Positions 35,361-45,095 of a stretch of 64,000 bases of DNA are shown piece after piece. Every line of letters begins with the position of its first letter. Position 1 is the first letter of the stretch. The position numbers were made by a program, and so were the translations under genes. Under the pieces are notes generated by a model, which saw only the letters and a list, made by a program, of their open reading frames with translations, did not search any database and had not been told where the DNA came from. Origin of the DNA: Zooshikella harenae (GTDB lineage: Bacteria; Pseudomonadota; Gammaproteobacteria; Pseudomonadales; Zooshikellaceae); assembly GCF_018837975.1 (NCBI RefSeq), contig NZ_JAGSOY010000006.1:1-64000 (forward strand), read 5' to 3'.

Positions 35361-36653
35361 TTAGAAAATAGCTAAGTCGTACTGAAGGTGTACCAGCGTA
35401 TCGTCTTCATCACCACCTGTTGGGTTGTCACCACGAGCGTGCTCAACGTAGACAGAGAAGTCTTTCATAGGACCTGTTTGAACAGTGTACTTAGCCCATT
35501 GAGTCCACTCATGTGCTTGGTCATCATTGGTTAGGGGATTCTGCTTGCTTGCAGCTAATGAATTTTTATCAATATTTGAGCTATGGGCATAGCGAGTACC
35601 TGCTTCAAGACCAGGTAAACCAATGTTATCAAATTTGTAATTCACACCTACAACCCAGGCGCGCTCGTCTTTGCGATTATAACCTTGCCATAAGTCAAGA
35701 GAGGAGTTAAAGGCACCAGCTTGGTCAACTTCACCATCCCACTGGCCAGCCCAATCACCATCTTTAGTGACGTTATAGCCAACCCAAACATCCAAGTCTT
35801 GGATAGATAGGGTGGCAGTTAAATTGTAGTACTTGCTCTCATAGTCGTTGTCTTCACCATTGTAGTTATCGCCATGGTCTTTAGCATGAGCATAGCGAGC
35901 ATCCAATAACAGAGAAGTTTCATTGCCTAGATCAATAGTGTAGTCAGCTTTAGTAAAGTACTTTTTCAGGTACTCATCAGCTTCACCATACTCTGCATAT
36001 AAGCCTAAACCATTATCAAACTTGTAAGCAGCACCAACAAGTTTTACAGAGTCAATAGTGTTGTCACCATCTTTAAAGTCTTTGGCGAAGTAGCTTTGGC
36101 TACGAGAGTGCATTTGAGTCCAACGAGCACCGTATACTTTCAGGTTTTGTACATTACCTTCCAGGTAAGTACCATAAGCAGAAGCTGGAAGTATACGAGA
36201 ACCTGAAGGGCAGAATAGCTCTGTACAGGTTCTTTGCAGACCAAATTTCATATTGGCATTAAGGTTTTCATCACCAAACTTGGCTTTTAAATAAGCTTGG
36301 TTAGTACCTGCAATATCATTTACATCAGATCTGTTTCCATCCTGTGGTAGGTTGGTTGCGTCCCAGCCAGTTTCATTTGCAGGTTGGTCCAATTTAAAAG
36401 CGGCACCCGCTGAGTAGTCAAAGCCGATAATGTCCATAAAGTAGCCAGACTGATAGTCAAGCTGGAAGCCTTGTACCCACTCTTTACGGTCAAACTCATG
36501 ACCATTAACACCGCTTTCGTTACGGTACTGGTTACGAATGCTCAATGTAGCAGAGCTATCGTCAATAAATCCTTCAGCTTGCGCTGTTACTGCGGTTGCA
36601 GAGGCGGCAGCAAAAACAGCTGCGCTCAATGCAGAAAGTTTAAACATCTTCAT
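35361..36653 (-). CDS. OprD family outer-membrane porin (3)
   Basis: This 430-residue precursor has a signal peptide (FKLSALSAAVFAAASATAVTAQA) and a mature start EGFIDDSSATLSIRNQYRNESG nearly identical to porin 2. It shares FGLQRTCTELFCPSGSRI, VYGARWTQMHSRSQSYFA, LDLWQGYNRKDERAWVV and an ending LQYDLAIF (an aromatic C-terminal residue, as required for barrel assembly). The frame opens at 36716, but Met at 36653 has the same AGGAGTAGGTCACA leader as porin 2. It arose by tandem duplication with porin 2; divergence of function is open. Confidence 0.9.
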   Translation of the reverse strand: MKMFKLSALSAAVFAAASATAVTAQAEGFIDDSSATLSIRNQYRNESGVNGHEFDRKEWVQGFQLDYQSGYFMDIIGFDYSAGAAFKLDQPANETGWDATNLPQDGNRSDVNDIAGTNQAYLKAKFGDENLNANMKFGLQRTCTELFCPSGSRILPASAYGTYLEGNVQNLKVYGARWTQMHSRSQSYFAKDFKDGDNTIDSVKLVGAAYKFDNGLGLYAEYGEADEYLKKYFTKADYTIDLGNETSLLLDARYAHAKDHGDNYNGEDNDYESKYYNLTATLSIQDLDVWVGYNVTKDGDWAGQWDGEVDQAGAFNSSLDLWQGYNRKDERAWVVGVNYKFDNIGLPGLEAGTRYAHSSNIDKNSLAASKQNPLTNDDQAHEWTQWAKYTVQTGPMKDFSVYVEHARGDNPTGGDEDDTLVHLQYDLAIF

Positions 36654-36716
36654 TGTGTGACCTACTCCTAAGGTGTTGTGTGTTATGAGTCGATTCGGCA
36701 TACCTATTTGACTCAC

Positions 36717-37664
36717 TGCACTGTCAACATATGACAGATCTTACCTAATCAGCTCAAAGTTAGAACTGACGCATTGTTGTGTTTTTAATAAAAAACAACA
36801 ATGAATGCAACGACATTTTCATGTGCTGTTTCTAAAAGCTGTAATCTGTTTTATTCTCCATCTGTTTACCTAATCGTTATGGTTAAATTATGCTCAGGAG
36901 AATATAAGCAGGGGGCAGAAGCAGAAAAAGCCGGTAAGCAATGTGCTTTAGGAGAAAAACATAAGGAGTTAGATGATTGGGCTAGCAACTTACACTGCAT
37001 AAGCTAAGTTCTACTTCTCTATTTTACTTAGTTACGTTTTTATTGACTTCTATTACTGCTCTTAAGATTGCTAGTGTGTGTATTAAGTACAGTTAAATTA
37101 GTATTTTTTAAATTACATTTATTTGGTATCAGGTTTGGCCTATTATGTCTAGAACATAACGTTTTTACAAGAATGTAATGGTTATTTATTACGAAATTCT
37201 GTCATTAATTTTACTAAATTTAAAGCTTTTACCATAGCCCTAAGCAGTAAGCTGTTGTTGTATAACCTTTAAACCACCACTTTTTATATATTTGCTATTT
37301 TTTGTTGTTTTGATGTTAAGTCCAGTTTGAATCGTTAATGTAAAAGAGTGTGACTATCATTTCTATTTTTTACATTGGTTTTTTTCTTGACAAGTATCAG
37401 GCACTTATCATGTATATTAGTTTTATTAAATATTTTGATTGAACAGGTTAGAGAAAAAGTGTTGCTTGATGTTTAGCTTTACTTTTACGTGCAAATTCTA
37501 GCAAGGGTGTTTCTGCAGAGTGCGAGTGCTTGCTAAGTATCAATAAGCATTAAGGCTGTGCTGAAAAGGCTGACCTTTTTTAGCAAGGTGCGCTATAATG
37601 CTCGGCTTTGTCTGAACTAGATAGAACACGGTTAGTTGACTGTTGTAGTCGAGGTGAAAAGTCA
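36717..37664. other. Long AT-rich intergenic region with one doubtful small ORF
   Basis: There is nearly 950 bases without a sure gene. One plus-strand frame, 36801-37007 (68 codons), ends YKQGAEAEKAGKQC and then a charged ELDDW segment. That is more protein-like than random DNA and faintly recalls the small Rmf/CrpP-type proteins (G...A...G...C...W). It lacks a proper ribosome-binding site, so I do not call it as a gene. The rest is very AT-rich (37020-37480) with no RNA gene recognised. Confidence 0.35.
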
Positions 37665-37979
37665 ATGCCAATCTATGAATATGAGTGTGGCCAATGCCAA
37701 CATGCTTTGGAAGTTATCCAGAAGGTAAGTGATGAACCATTGGTTACTTGCCCTCAGTGTAATACTGATGCCCTTCGTAAGAGATTAAGTGCGCCTGCTT
37801 TTCGATTAAAAGGTGGGGGCTGGTACGAGACTGATTTCAAAACAGGTAAGAAAAAGAATCTGGCTGAGAGCGATAGTAAAGCATCTGCCAGTAAGAGTAA
37901 TGAATCAAACGCCAGCAATAAGAATGCCTCTTCTGGCTCAGCGAAAGCACCTGCAAAAGCATCCACAACCAGTAGCTAA
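37665..37979 (+). CDS. FmdB-type zinc ribbon protein
   Basis: This 104-residue protein starts with the FmdB/regulatory zinc ribbon: MPIYEYECGQCQHALEVIQ, then VTCPQC, giving two CxxC knuckles. It continues LRKRLSAPAFRLKGGGWYETDFKTG, as in the family. The tail (about 70-104) is Ser/Lys/Ala low complexity. The frame opens upstream at 37608, but Met at 37665, eight bases after GAGGTGA, is the family start. It precedes aspS by 47 bases, the usual arrangement, and is probably co-transcribed with it. Its function is unknown. Confidence 0.88.
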   Translation: MPIYEYECGQCQHALEVIQKVSDEPLVTCPQCNTDALRKRLSAPAFRLKGGGWYETDFKTGKKKNLAESDSKASASKSNESNASNKNASSGSAKAPAKASTTSS

Positions 37980-38026
37980 TCGTCTGATTATCGAATGTCA
38001 ATTTAGTAAAACAGGGTACAACTATT

Positions 38027-39790
38027 ATGCGCAGCCATTATTGCGGCGACTTAAGAGCATCTCACATTGGAGAGGAAGTAAAACTGTGCGGTTGGGTTCA
38101 TCGGAGACGAGATCATGGTGGTGTGATCTTTCTAGATGTGCGTGATCGTGAGGGTATCGCTCAGGTCGTGTTTGATCCAGATGAGCAAGCTGCTTTCCAG
38201 TTAGCTGACAAAGTACGTAGTGAATATGTGATCTCAATTGTGGGTAAGGTAAGAGCGCGCCCAGAAGGTTCAAATAACCCTGAGATGGCTACTGGCGAAA
38301 TAGAGGTACTTGGTAAACAAATTGAAATCCTCAATCAGGCAGAAACGCCTCCTTTTCCTTTAGATGAGTACTCTGCAGTAGGTGAAGACGTTCGTCTTAA
38401 ATACCGCTTTCTCGATTTACGTCGACCAGAAATGCAAAATAAGCTGCGTTTCCGCTCCAAAGTAACTTCGATTATTCGAAGCTTTTTGGATGAAAATGGA
38501 TTTTTGGATATTGAAACACCAATTTTAACCCGAGCTACACCTGAAGGTGCGCGAGATTATTTGGTGCCAAGTCGGGTTCATCCTGGGAGTTTCTATGCGC
38601 TTCCTCAGTCTCCCCAGCTGTTTAAACAGCTGTTAATGGTGTCTGGATTTGACCGTTATTTCCAAATTGCTAAGTGTTTTCGTGATGAAGACTTGCGTGC
38701 AGATCGTCAGCCAGAGTTTACTCAAATTGACATTGAGACTTCTTTTATGGATGAAGAAGGCATTATGTCAATGACTGAAAAAATGGTTCGTCAGTTGTTT
38801 AGCAATCTGCTGGAAATTGATTTGGGTGACTTCCCTCGAATGACTTACGCTGAAGCTATGGAGCGTTTTGGTTCTGACCGTCCCGATTTACGTATTCCAT
38901 TAGAGCTGACCAGCATTGATGATTTAATGCAAAGTGTTGAGTTTAAGGTGTTTAATGGTCCTGCCAATGATCCAAAAGGGCGTGTAGTCGCGTTGAAAGT
39001 ACCTGGTGGTGCTTCACTGTCTCGTAAGCAAATAGATGATTATGGTAAGTATGTCAGTATCTATGGTGCAAAGGGCTTAGCCTGGATTAAGGTAAATGCT
39101 GTTAATGAAGGGGTTAGTGGTTTACAGTCTCCTATTGTAAAACACATTCCTGAAGAAACTGTTCAGGTGTTGATGAAACGCCTGGATGCAAAAGATGGAG
39201 ATATCATTTTCTTTGGTGCAGATAAGACTAAAGTGGTTAATGAGTCTATTGGTGCACTTCGAGTCAAACTGGGTGAAGATTTAAATCTTATCGAGCGGCC
39301 TTGGGCGCCATTATGGGTAGTAGATTTCCCCATGTTTGAAGATAATGGTAAAGGTGGCTGGACCGCACTGCATCACCCGTTTACTTCTCCCGCATGTTCT
39401 CCTGATGAGCTAAAAACTAATCCAGAAGCTGCACTTTCTAGAGCCTATGACATGGTATTGAATGGTACTGAACTGGGTGGTGGTTCAATTCGTATTCATG
39501 ATCAGCAGATGCAGGAAGCGGTCTTTGAAGTACTTGGATTGGGCGAAGAAGAGCTAAAAGATAAGTTTGGCTTCCTATTGGATGCCTTGAAATATGGCTG
39601 TCCTCCTCATGGTGGATTAGCGTTTGGCTTGGATCGTTTGGTCATGTTAATGACAGAGACTTCTTCAATTAGAGAAGTGATTGCGTTTCCAAAAACTCAA
39701 ACAGCATCATGTGTAATGACACAGGCACCAAGTGAGGTGGATACACAGCAGTTGCATGAACTGAATATCCGTATTCGCAAACATATTTAG
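38027..39790 (+). CDS. aspS: Aspartyl-tRNA synthetase
   Basis: AspRS charges tRNA with Asp. The 587-residue bacterial type has an N-terminal OB fold ([20 protein letters not shown]), class II motif 1-2 ([38 protein letters not shown]), a GAD insertion domain (about 285-420), and motif 3 ([14 protein letters not shown]). The RRRDHGG stretch has the His known from the non-discriminating Pseudomonas enzyme, so it may also charge tRNA-Asn where GatCAB is present; that is inference. It is followed by a perfect terminator palindrome and then yebC. Confidence 0.96.
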   Translation: MRSHYCGDLRASHIGEEVKLCGWVHRRRDHGGVIFLDVRDREGIAQVVFDPDEQAAFQLADKVRSEYVISIVGKVRARPEGSNNPEMATGEIEVLGKQIEILNQAETPPFPLDEYSAVGEDVRLKYRFLDLRRPEMQNKLRFRSKVTSIIRSFLDENGFLDIETPILTRATPEGARDYLVPSRVHPGSFYALPQSPQLFKQLLMVSGFDRYFQIAKCFRDEDLRADRQPEFTQIDIETSFMDEEGIMSMTEKMVRQLFSNLLEIDLGDFPRMTYAEAMERFGSDRPDLRIPLELTSIDDLMQSVEFKVFNGPANDPKGRVVALKVPGGASLSRKQIDDYGKYVSIYGAKGLAWIKVNAVNEGVSGLQSPIVKHIPEETVQVLMKRLDAKDGDIIFFGADKTKVVNESIGALRVKLGEDLNLIERPWAPLWVVDFPMFEDNGKGGWTALHHPFTSPACSPDELKTNPEAALSRAYDMVLNGTELGGGSIRIHDQQMQEAVFEVLGLGEEELKDKFGFLLDALKYGCPPHGGLAFGLDRLVMLMTETSSIREVIAFPKTQTASCVMTQAPSEVDTQQLHELNIRIRKHI

Positions 39791-39810
39791 TAACCCATTA
39801 GAATCTGCGT

Positions 39811-39848
39811 AAAAACTGTGACTCAGCAATTGCTGAGTCACAGTTTTT
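39811..39848 (+). terminator. Perfect 38-bp palindromic terminator after aspS
   Basis: AAAAACTGTGACTCAGCA-ATTGCTGAGTCACAGTTTTT is a flawless inverted repeat with T5 end, 20 bases after the aspS stop. Confidence 0.88.
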
Positions 39849-39972
39849 AAAGCAAAAAGTATTTCAGGAGTGTCCTCTTTTTTCTTTCAGGCTTGCTTGT
39901 TATTGAGCTAAATCCAAGTGATGAATTCCAAAAGATGACAGTCTTGCTGTAAACGATTTAGGAGAAAGAGTT

Positions 39973-40716
39973 ATGGCTGGTCATAGTAAATGGGCCAATA
40001 TTAAACACCGTAAAGCAGCACAAGATGCGAAACGAGGTAAAATTTTCACGAAATTAATTCGTGAGTTAGTTGTTTCGGCTAAACAGGGTGGTTCTATACC
40101 CGAAGATAACCCAAGATTACGTGCCGCCGTTGATAAAGCCTTAAGCAATAATATGACACGTGACACGATTGATCGTGCAATTGCTCGAGGTGCAGGTACT
40201 AATGACAATGATAATGTTGAGGAATTAACGTACGAAGGTTATGGACCTGCAGGTGTTGCAGTTTATGTTGAGGTTATGACTGATAACCGTAATAGAACGG
40301 TGGCAGAAGTCCGTCATGCTTTTTCAAAACATGGCGGCAATTTAGGTACTGATGGCTCTGTTGCCTACCTGTTTGCCAAAAAAGGACAAATTTGTTTTTC
40401 GCCAGATATTGATGAAGATTCTGTCATGGAGGCTGCCCTTGAGGCTGGAGCCGAAGATATTATTAGTAATGATGATGGATCTGTTGATGTTGTTACCGAG
40501 CCTGCTGATTTTTCTGAAGTAAAAGCAGCACTGGTTGAAGCAGGATTAGAACCTGTTAATGCTGAAGTTACAATGATTCCATCAACGACTGTTGCCTTAA
40601 CAGATGAAGATGGTGACAAGGTTCTTAAGCTGATTGATCGCTTAGAAGATTTGGATGATGTGCAAAATGTTTATTCTAATGCAGATTTTCCAGACTCACT
40701 GCTTGAGTCCTTGTAA
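39973..40716 (+). CDS. yebC: YebC/PmpR family transcriptional/translation regulator
   Basis: This 247-residue cytosolic protein of the YebC/TACO1 family starts [32 protein letters not shown], the family hallmark. It continues [51 protein letters not shown] and [34 protein letters not shown]. Members act as DNA-binding regulators or help ribosomes through Pro stretches. In Pseudomonas the neighbour of aspS is pmpR, a quorum-sensing regulator. AGGAG lies before the start. Confidence 0.95.
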   Translation: MAGHSKWANIKHRKAAQDAKRGKIFTKLIRELVVSAKQGGSIPEDNPRLRAAVDKALSNNMTRDTIDRAIARGAGTNDNDNVEELTYEGYGPAGVAVYVEVMTDNRNRTVAEVRHAFSKHGGNLGTDGSVAYLFAKKGQICFSPDIDEDSVMEAALEAGAEDIISNDDGSVDVVTEPADFSEVKAALVEAGLEPVNAEVTMIPSTTVALTDEDGDKVLKLIDRLEDLDDVQNVYSNADFPDSLLESL

Positions 40717-40808
40717 AAGGCTGTTTCTCTTAAATCTGTTTTAGTTACTTACATTTAATGCACCTTAGTACCTTTAAATGTAAGCTGACTATTTTATAAG
40801 TGAGTAGT

Positions 40809-40837
40809 AAAGCAGAGGCTTTGACCTCTGCTTTTTT
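40809..40837. terminator. Terminator between yebC and spy-like gene
   Basis: AAGCAGAGG-CTTTGA-CCTCTGCTTTTTT: a good stem and T6 run, between convergent genes. Confidence 0.85.
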
Positions 40838-40849
40838 CGTTACCTTGTC

Positions 40850-41266
40850 CTATATTCCTGCTTCTGTATTTTTTTGTTGCCAACCCTGACCACAGTTTCT
40901 ACCACGCTTTTTACCACGATGGCCTTTTTCCATCATTGCTTGTTGGCGCTGTTCATGATGAGCTTTAAACTTTTCGATCTGTTCAGGTGTTAGCACACTT
41001 TCAAGCTGATTTAAGGTGCCTTGATAAACCTGGTCCATTTCTGTTTGAATTTGATCACGGTATTTTTCATGTACTGCTTTGCGCTGTTGGTGCTGAGCTT
41101 TCATGATGCTTTGAAATGATTGCTTCTGCTCAGCGGTTAACCCAAGCTCTTGAGCTGCACGCTCTCCTGGGTCGGGTCGCCCTTCATTCTGCTCACCCCA
41201 AGCAAGTCCACCTAACGCTAGAGGTAGTACCAGAGCGATAACTTTTAGCTTCAGATTTTTCTTCAT
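40850..41266 (-). CDS. Spy/CpxP-like periplasmic LTXXQ protein
   Basis: This small periplasmic, all-helical protein of 138 residues is likely a chaperone or stress sensor. A signal peptide (LKVIALVLPLALGGLAWG) is followed by two LTXXQ-type motifs (ELGLTAEQKQSFQSIMKAQ and LESVLTPEQIEKFKAHHEQRQQ). The basic Lys/Gly tail has one Cys. GAGGTGA precedes Met at 41266. It lies beside BaeR/BaeS-like genes on the same strand; in E. coli spy is a BaeSR target, so envelope-stress induction is a reasonable inference. Confidence 0.85.
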   Translation of the reverse strand: MKKNLKLKVIALVLPLALGGLAWGEQNEGRPDPGERAAQELGLTAEQKQSFQSIMKAQHQQRKAVHEKYRDQIQTEMDQVYQGTLNQLESVLTPEQIEKFKAHHEQRQQAMMEKGHRGKKRGRNCGQGWQQKNTEAGI

Positions 41267-41392
41267 GTCGATCACCTCATAATCTGTTGTTTGGTGTATG
41301 AGATGTAAGATACAAACTAATTAAGGAAGAAATGTGGATGAAAAAAGGAAGTTGATATGTCTTTTATATACGTGCTTTTGGAAAATTATGTG

Positions 41393-42073
41393 TTATGAGG
41401 ATATGTTAACTTCATACTTGTAACCAGCACCATACACTGAATGAATTATTTCCTGATTATCATTTATCATCGCTAGTTTTTTTCGAATTTTTTTGATATG
41501 GCTGTCAATGGTGCGTTCACTTACAATCCGGTGGTCTTGATAGATCTTATCCATGAGTTGGCTACGACTAAATATATGGTGAGGGTTATCAACAAGAATC
41601 GCTAATAGTTGGAATTCAATTGTTGTCAGTGGTACATATTCTCCAATATATGTAGCGCGGAGTTGGTGTTTATCTAAATGAAGCAACTCATTTTCAGTAA
41701 AGGTAGGCTCATTTGTTCGACGGAGCACAGCTTTAACTCTTGCAACAACTTCTCGTGGGCTAAATGGCTTACAAATATAGTCATCTGCTCCTAGCTCCAA
41801 CCCTAATAAACGATCTATTTCATCAATGCGTGCCGTGACCATGATGAGTGGCGTATTGGTAAATGTACGTATTTGTTTACATATTTCAATGCCATCCATG
41901 CCCGGGAGCATCAAATCCAGCAAAATAAGTTGTGGTTGGTGTGTTTTTACCCACGAAACTGCATATGTGCCCTCATTAAGAATATATGGACTAAAGCCTG
42001 CGTGTTTTATGTAGTCAGCCATAAGCTGAGCAAGCTTTGCTTCATCTTCAACAATCAGTATTTGTTTTTCCAT
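41393..42073 (-). CDS. baeR: OmpR-family response regulator, BaeR-like
   Basis: This 226-residue regulator has a receiver domain with IVEDEAKLAQLM, phospho-acceptor Asp53 in LILLDLMLPGMDG, and MVTARIDEIDRLLGLELGADDYICKPFSPREVVARV. The last stretch is close to E. coli BaeR as I recall. The C-terminal winged helix (about 128-222) shows TTIEFQLLAILVDNP, SRSQLMDKIY and RTIDSHIKKIRKKL. It lies downstream of the kinase gene on the same strand, with the Spy-like gene next, so the three likely work together. Confidence 0.9.
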   Translation of the reverse strand: MEKQILIVEDEAKLAQLMADYIKHAGFSPYILNEGTYAVSWVKTHQPQLILLDLMLPGMDGIEICKQIRTFTNTPLIMVTARIDEIDRLLGLELGADDYICKPFSPREVVARVKAVLRRTNEPTFTENELLHLDKHQLRATYIGEYVPLTTIEFQLLAILVDNPHHIFSRSQLMDKIYQDHRIVSERTIDSHIKKIRKKLAMINDNQEIIHSVYGAGYKYEVNISS

Positions 42074-42110
42074 AGTGATACATTATTAATGAAAGTTTGC
42101 CACTGATAGC

Positions 42111-43550
42111 TTAGGTTTTAGTGTTGGATGATAATGGAAAATTGATGATTAATTTTAAACCTCCCAGAGAAGATTGTTGGGCTGTGACCTGAGCTTGGTG
42201 CGCTTCACAAATTGCTTTCACTATCGCTAAGCCTAAACCTGCTCCACCTTTTACGCGCTGCCTGGATGTATCAACACGGTAAAGTCGGTCGAACAAGTAA
42301 GGAAGTGAATTCTTTGGGACCTCTGGCGCCGAATCCTCCCAGGTCACAGTTAAATTATGATCAAGCGTTTTAAGTGAAACATGTATTTGTCCGGGGCTAT
42401 CTGTGTAGTGTAAAGAATTGAACAGTAAATTAATGAACAATTGTTGTATGCGATCAGCATCAATTTTCAAGGCAATTGGCTTGATGCATTGGTCATTTAT
42501 GGATATGGATAACTGGTGTTTTTCAAGAAGTGGTGTATGGCGTTTAACTAACTTTTCTAAAATAGGTTGCAAGGGTTGAGATGACAAATGATAGTCAATT
42601 GCACCTGTATCTTCTTGGGCTAAGTGATGTAAGTCGTTAACTAAGCGTGTTAATCGCCCTAGGTCATCTTGTAGTGATTGAATACTGTTAAGGGTCAGTG
42701 GTCGGATGCCATCTTCAATTGCTTCAAGCTCAGCTTGTAAAACACTGATTGGAGTACGAAGTTCATGAGCTATATCCGCTAACCATTGTCGTCTTAAATG
42801 TTCCTGGTGTTCCAGAATGTTACTTAATTGATTGAAGTCTGCAGCGAGTAAACCAATTTCATCATGCTGCTTAATTTCCAATGTTGCGGCTTGCTTTTGA
42901 CTTGCCAAGGTATTCATCGCGGTTCGAAGTTTTTGAATGGGTTTAACTATTGAGCCTGCAAGGGGAATGCTCAAGAGGGCGCTTAATGCGATGACGATCC
43001 CGGTAAAAATAAGCAGTAGTTGGCGCTGAGATTCAGCAAAAGCAATATCATTAAAGTCCGTGAGTTCCTTTCTTGGAATAACCCCAACATGGCCTACAAG
43101 TTGGTTATTTATCTCAATTGGGAGTGTTAGAGGGACAGCTTGTTTAGGGACATGGCCAATTAATAATTGTTGTTCTTCATTAAGTAAGACATAGCGACGT
43201 AGAAAGGCTCTAAATCGAGGTCGATGTATAGGTATGGGAGGGCGAGACTCTCTTCTTGTTGGGTTGAGCGCTTTTATCAGTAACTCAGCCCAGTGTTGTG
43301 GTTGATCAACTAAAGGTTGCCAACTGTTACTTTGTTGATAATACCTAGTAAGCTCTGGAATGATCTGTTCAAGTTGGTTTTTATCTTGTTGATTAATATA
43401 TTTTAAAAAGCCTCGATCAAAATTCCATTGTATTAATCCCAGCATCATTAAGGCGACTAAGCAGGTTGCAATAACGACAAGAATATACAGCTTCCAGCGT
43501 ATGCTGAGAAAAATTGTGCTAGGATTTGATGAGTTTATCTGTTGTTTCAT
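42111..43550 (-). CDS. baeS: Sensor histidine kinase, BaeS-like
   Basis: This 479-residue membrane kinase has TM1 (about 20-41), a periplasmic domain of about 140 residues, TM2 (about 180-200) and a HAMP segment. The DHp domain carries phospho-acceptor His262 in WLADIAHELRTPISVLQAELEAIEDGIRPL, very BaeS-like. The catalytic domain has an N box (QLFINLLFNSLHYT), a DxxPxxP-type G1 variant (WEDSAPEVPK) and G2 (GGAGLGLAIVKAIC). It probably senses envelope damage or toxic compounds. It is divergent from the GST gene. Confidence 0.9.
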   Translation of the reverse strand: MKQQINSSNPSTIFLSIRWKLYILVVIATCLVALMMLGLIQWNFDRGFLKYINQQDKNQLEQIIPELTRYYQQSNSWQPLVDQPQHWAELLIKALNPTRRESRPPIPIHRPRFRAFLRRYVLLNEEQQLLIGHVPKQAVPLTLPIEINNQLVGHVGVIPRKELTDFNDIAFAESQRQLLLIFTGIVIALSALLSIPLAGSIVKPIQKLRTAMNTLASQKQAATLEIKQHDEIGLLAADFNQLSNILEHQEHLRRQWLADIAHELRTPISVLQAELEAIEDGIRPLTLNSIQSLQDDLGRLTRLVNDLHHLAQEDTGAIDYHLSSQPLQPILEKLVKRHTPLLEKHQLSISINDQCIKPIALKIDADRIQQLFINLLFNSLHYTDSPGQIHVSLKTLDHNLTVTWEDSAPEVPKNSLPYLFDRLYRVDTSRQRVKGGAGLGLAIVKAICEAHQAQVTAQQSSLGGLKLIINFPLSSNTKT

Positions 43551-43611
43551 GGTTTGGTCATGATGTGCTTTTAGCGTATTACTTTTAAAATGCAGCTAAG
43601 GGAGTATGCTC

Positions 43612-44253
43612 ATGCTTCTCTATGGAGTTCCTTTATCACCTTTTGTTCGTAAAGTTATAGTGTCATTGAAGCTATTGAAGATAAATTACGAACTTAAGCC
43701 TGTCATACCTTTTGAACTACCAAAGGATTTTGATCGACTTAATCCTCTCCGGAAAATACCTGTATTAGTTGATGGTGATTTAACAATTCCTGACTCAACG
43801 ATTATCTGTTTGTATTTAAATGACCAATATGGCCAGCAATATGAATTGTATCCTGCTGATCCAAAACTCAAAGCACAAGCTTTGTGGTTTGAGGAATATG
43901 CTGACAGTCGAGTTATGGAAGTTTTAGGTCCGCCTCTATTTCTGGAACGTGTCGTTAAACAAAGATTTAAAAAGCAGCCAGCTGATGAACAAAAGGTTGA
44001 AAAGACAATTAATCAAGATATTCCACCTGTACTTGATTATTTAGAATCTCATGTACCCGTTTCTGACTATGTATTTGATACATTCGGCATTGTTGAGATT
44101 TCATTAGGTAGTCAGTTTTTAAATGCTCGTTACGCTAATTATGAAATTGATCCATTACGTTGGCCAATCTTGGCTGCGTACTTAGAGCGTATATGGCAAG
44201 AACCATTGTTTAAAGAGTGCATGCAGGTTGATGAAAAGCTGCTTTCGTCCTAG
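43612..44253 (+). CDS. Glutathione S-transferase family protein
   Basis: This cytosolic GST-like protein of 213 residues has an N-terminal thioredoxin fold beginning LLYGVPLSPFVRKVIVSLKLL (Ser in the active-site region). The glutathione-binding RKIPVLVDGDLTIPDSTIICLYL follows, with cis-Pro and the Asp-Ser pair. The all-helical C-terminal domain runs from about residue 88. GGAG lies seven bases before ATG 43612, whereas ATG 43606 is too near it. It ends only ten bases from the convergent solute-binding protein gene. The substrate is unknown. Confidence 0.9.
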   Translation: MLLYGVPLSPFVRKVIVSLKLLKINYELKPVIPFELPKDFDRLNPLRKIPVLVDGDLTIPDSTIICLYLNDQYGQQYELYPADPKLKAQALWFEEYADSRVMEVLGPPLFLERVVKQRFKKQPADEQKVEKTINQDIPPVLDYLESHVPVSDYVFDTFGIVEISLGSQFLNARYANYEIDPLRWPILAAYLERIWQEPLFKECMQVDEKLLSS

Positions 44254-44263
44254 TGGCTGAATT

Positions 44264-45025
44264 TTATTTTCCAAAGTGCTGTTGTTGAATTTGTTGGAAG
44301 AGTCCTTTTTGTTTGATGGCTTCAAGTCCATTTTTAAAGGCTTGCACGATAGTGTCATCAGTCTCTTTATTGAATGCCATGTAATAACCTTCAGGAGAAA
44401 GCTCCTTTAAAAAAAAGGTTTTTTTTAGCGTTTTGTGAGGGTCATAGCCCGCTTTGCGGGCTATATAGTATGCTACCAGTTCATTCATTGCCCAAAGGTC
44501 AATACGTTTATTGACCAACAAGTTGAAGCTTTTTTCATAGCTATAGGTGCTGACTAAATGAACGCCTTTCTCAAATCCATTTCCGATTAAATACTGTTCT
44601 CGAACGCTTTCAGGAAAGGTTCCCATTAAATAGGGCTTGGCATCTTGAAGTGTGCTTATAACGATGTCATTTCGGCTTGGTAGTCTAAACAAGAAAGATT
44701 TGGCTGGTGCAATGACCCCTATCCAATTGAATAGATTTTCGCGTTTATGGTTTCTGCCAATAGAAAAGATGAGTGTATTTGGTTCATTTAGTGCTGTTTG
44801 GTAGGCTCTTACCCAGGGATAAACCCTAATTTCTGGGTTTATCTTTAGCTCTTTGAATACTGCCTGGACAATGTTGGTGCTGAGACCAACCAGTTTGTTG
44901 TCCTGGGTATAGTTATAAGGGGGGAACTCCTCGGTTACAACACGAATATTAAGTTCGAGGGCAAAACTCTTTACGTATACCAGGCCGAGCACAAGCCATA
45001 GACTATATCTCACGAAAACCGCCAT
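44264..45025 (-). CDS. Periplasmic solute-binding protein, family 3 (SBP_bac_3-like)
   Basis: This 253-residue exported protein has a signal peptide (RYSLWLVLGLVYVKSFA) and then LNIRVVTEEFPPYNYTQDNKLVGLSTNIVQAVFKEL, typical of the amino-acid-binding or PAAT-like family. Further matches are AVLRYPW-type RVYPWVRAYQ, WIGVIAP and LLVNKRIDLWAMNELVAYYIARKAG. No permease or ATPase is nearby, so it may be an orphan binding protein of the kind common in Vibrio and Oceanospirillales. The ligand is unknown. Confidence 0.85.
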   Translation of the reverse strand: MAVFVRYSLWLVLGLVYVKSFALELNIRVVTEEFPPYNYTQDNKLVGLSTNIVQAVFKELKINPEIRVYPWVRAYQTALNEPNTLIFSIGRNHKRENLFNWIGVIAPAKSFLFRLPSRNDIVISTLQDAKPYLMGTFPESVREQYLIGNGFEKGVHLVSTYSYEKSFNLLVNKRIDLWAMNELVAYYIARKAGYDPHKTLKKTFFLKELSPEGYYMAFNKETDDTIVQAFKNGLEAIKQKGLFQQIQQQHFGK

Positions 45026-45095
45026 ATTAGTTGAGAGGTCGCTGTACTGCTAACAGTATAGTCAAGGCTTGGCAAGGCAGGAGTGTCAGTAAATA

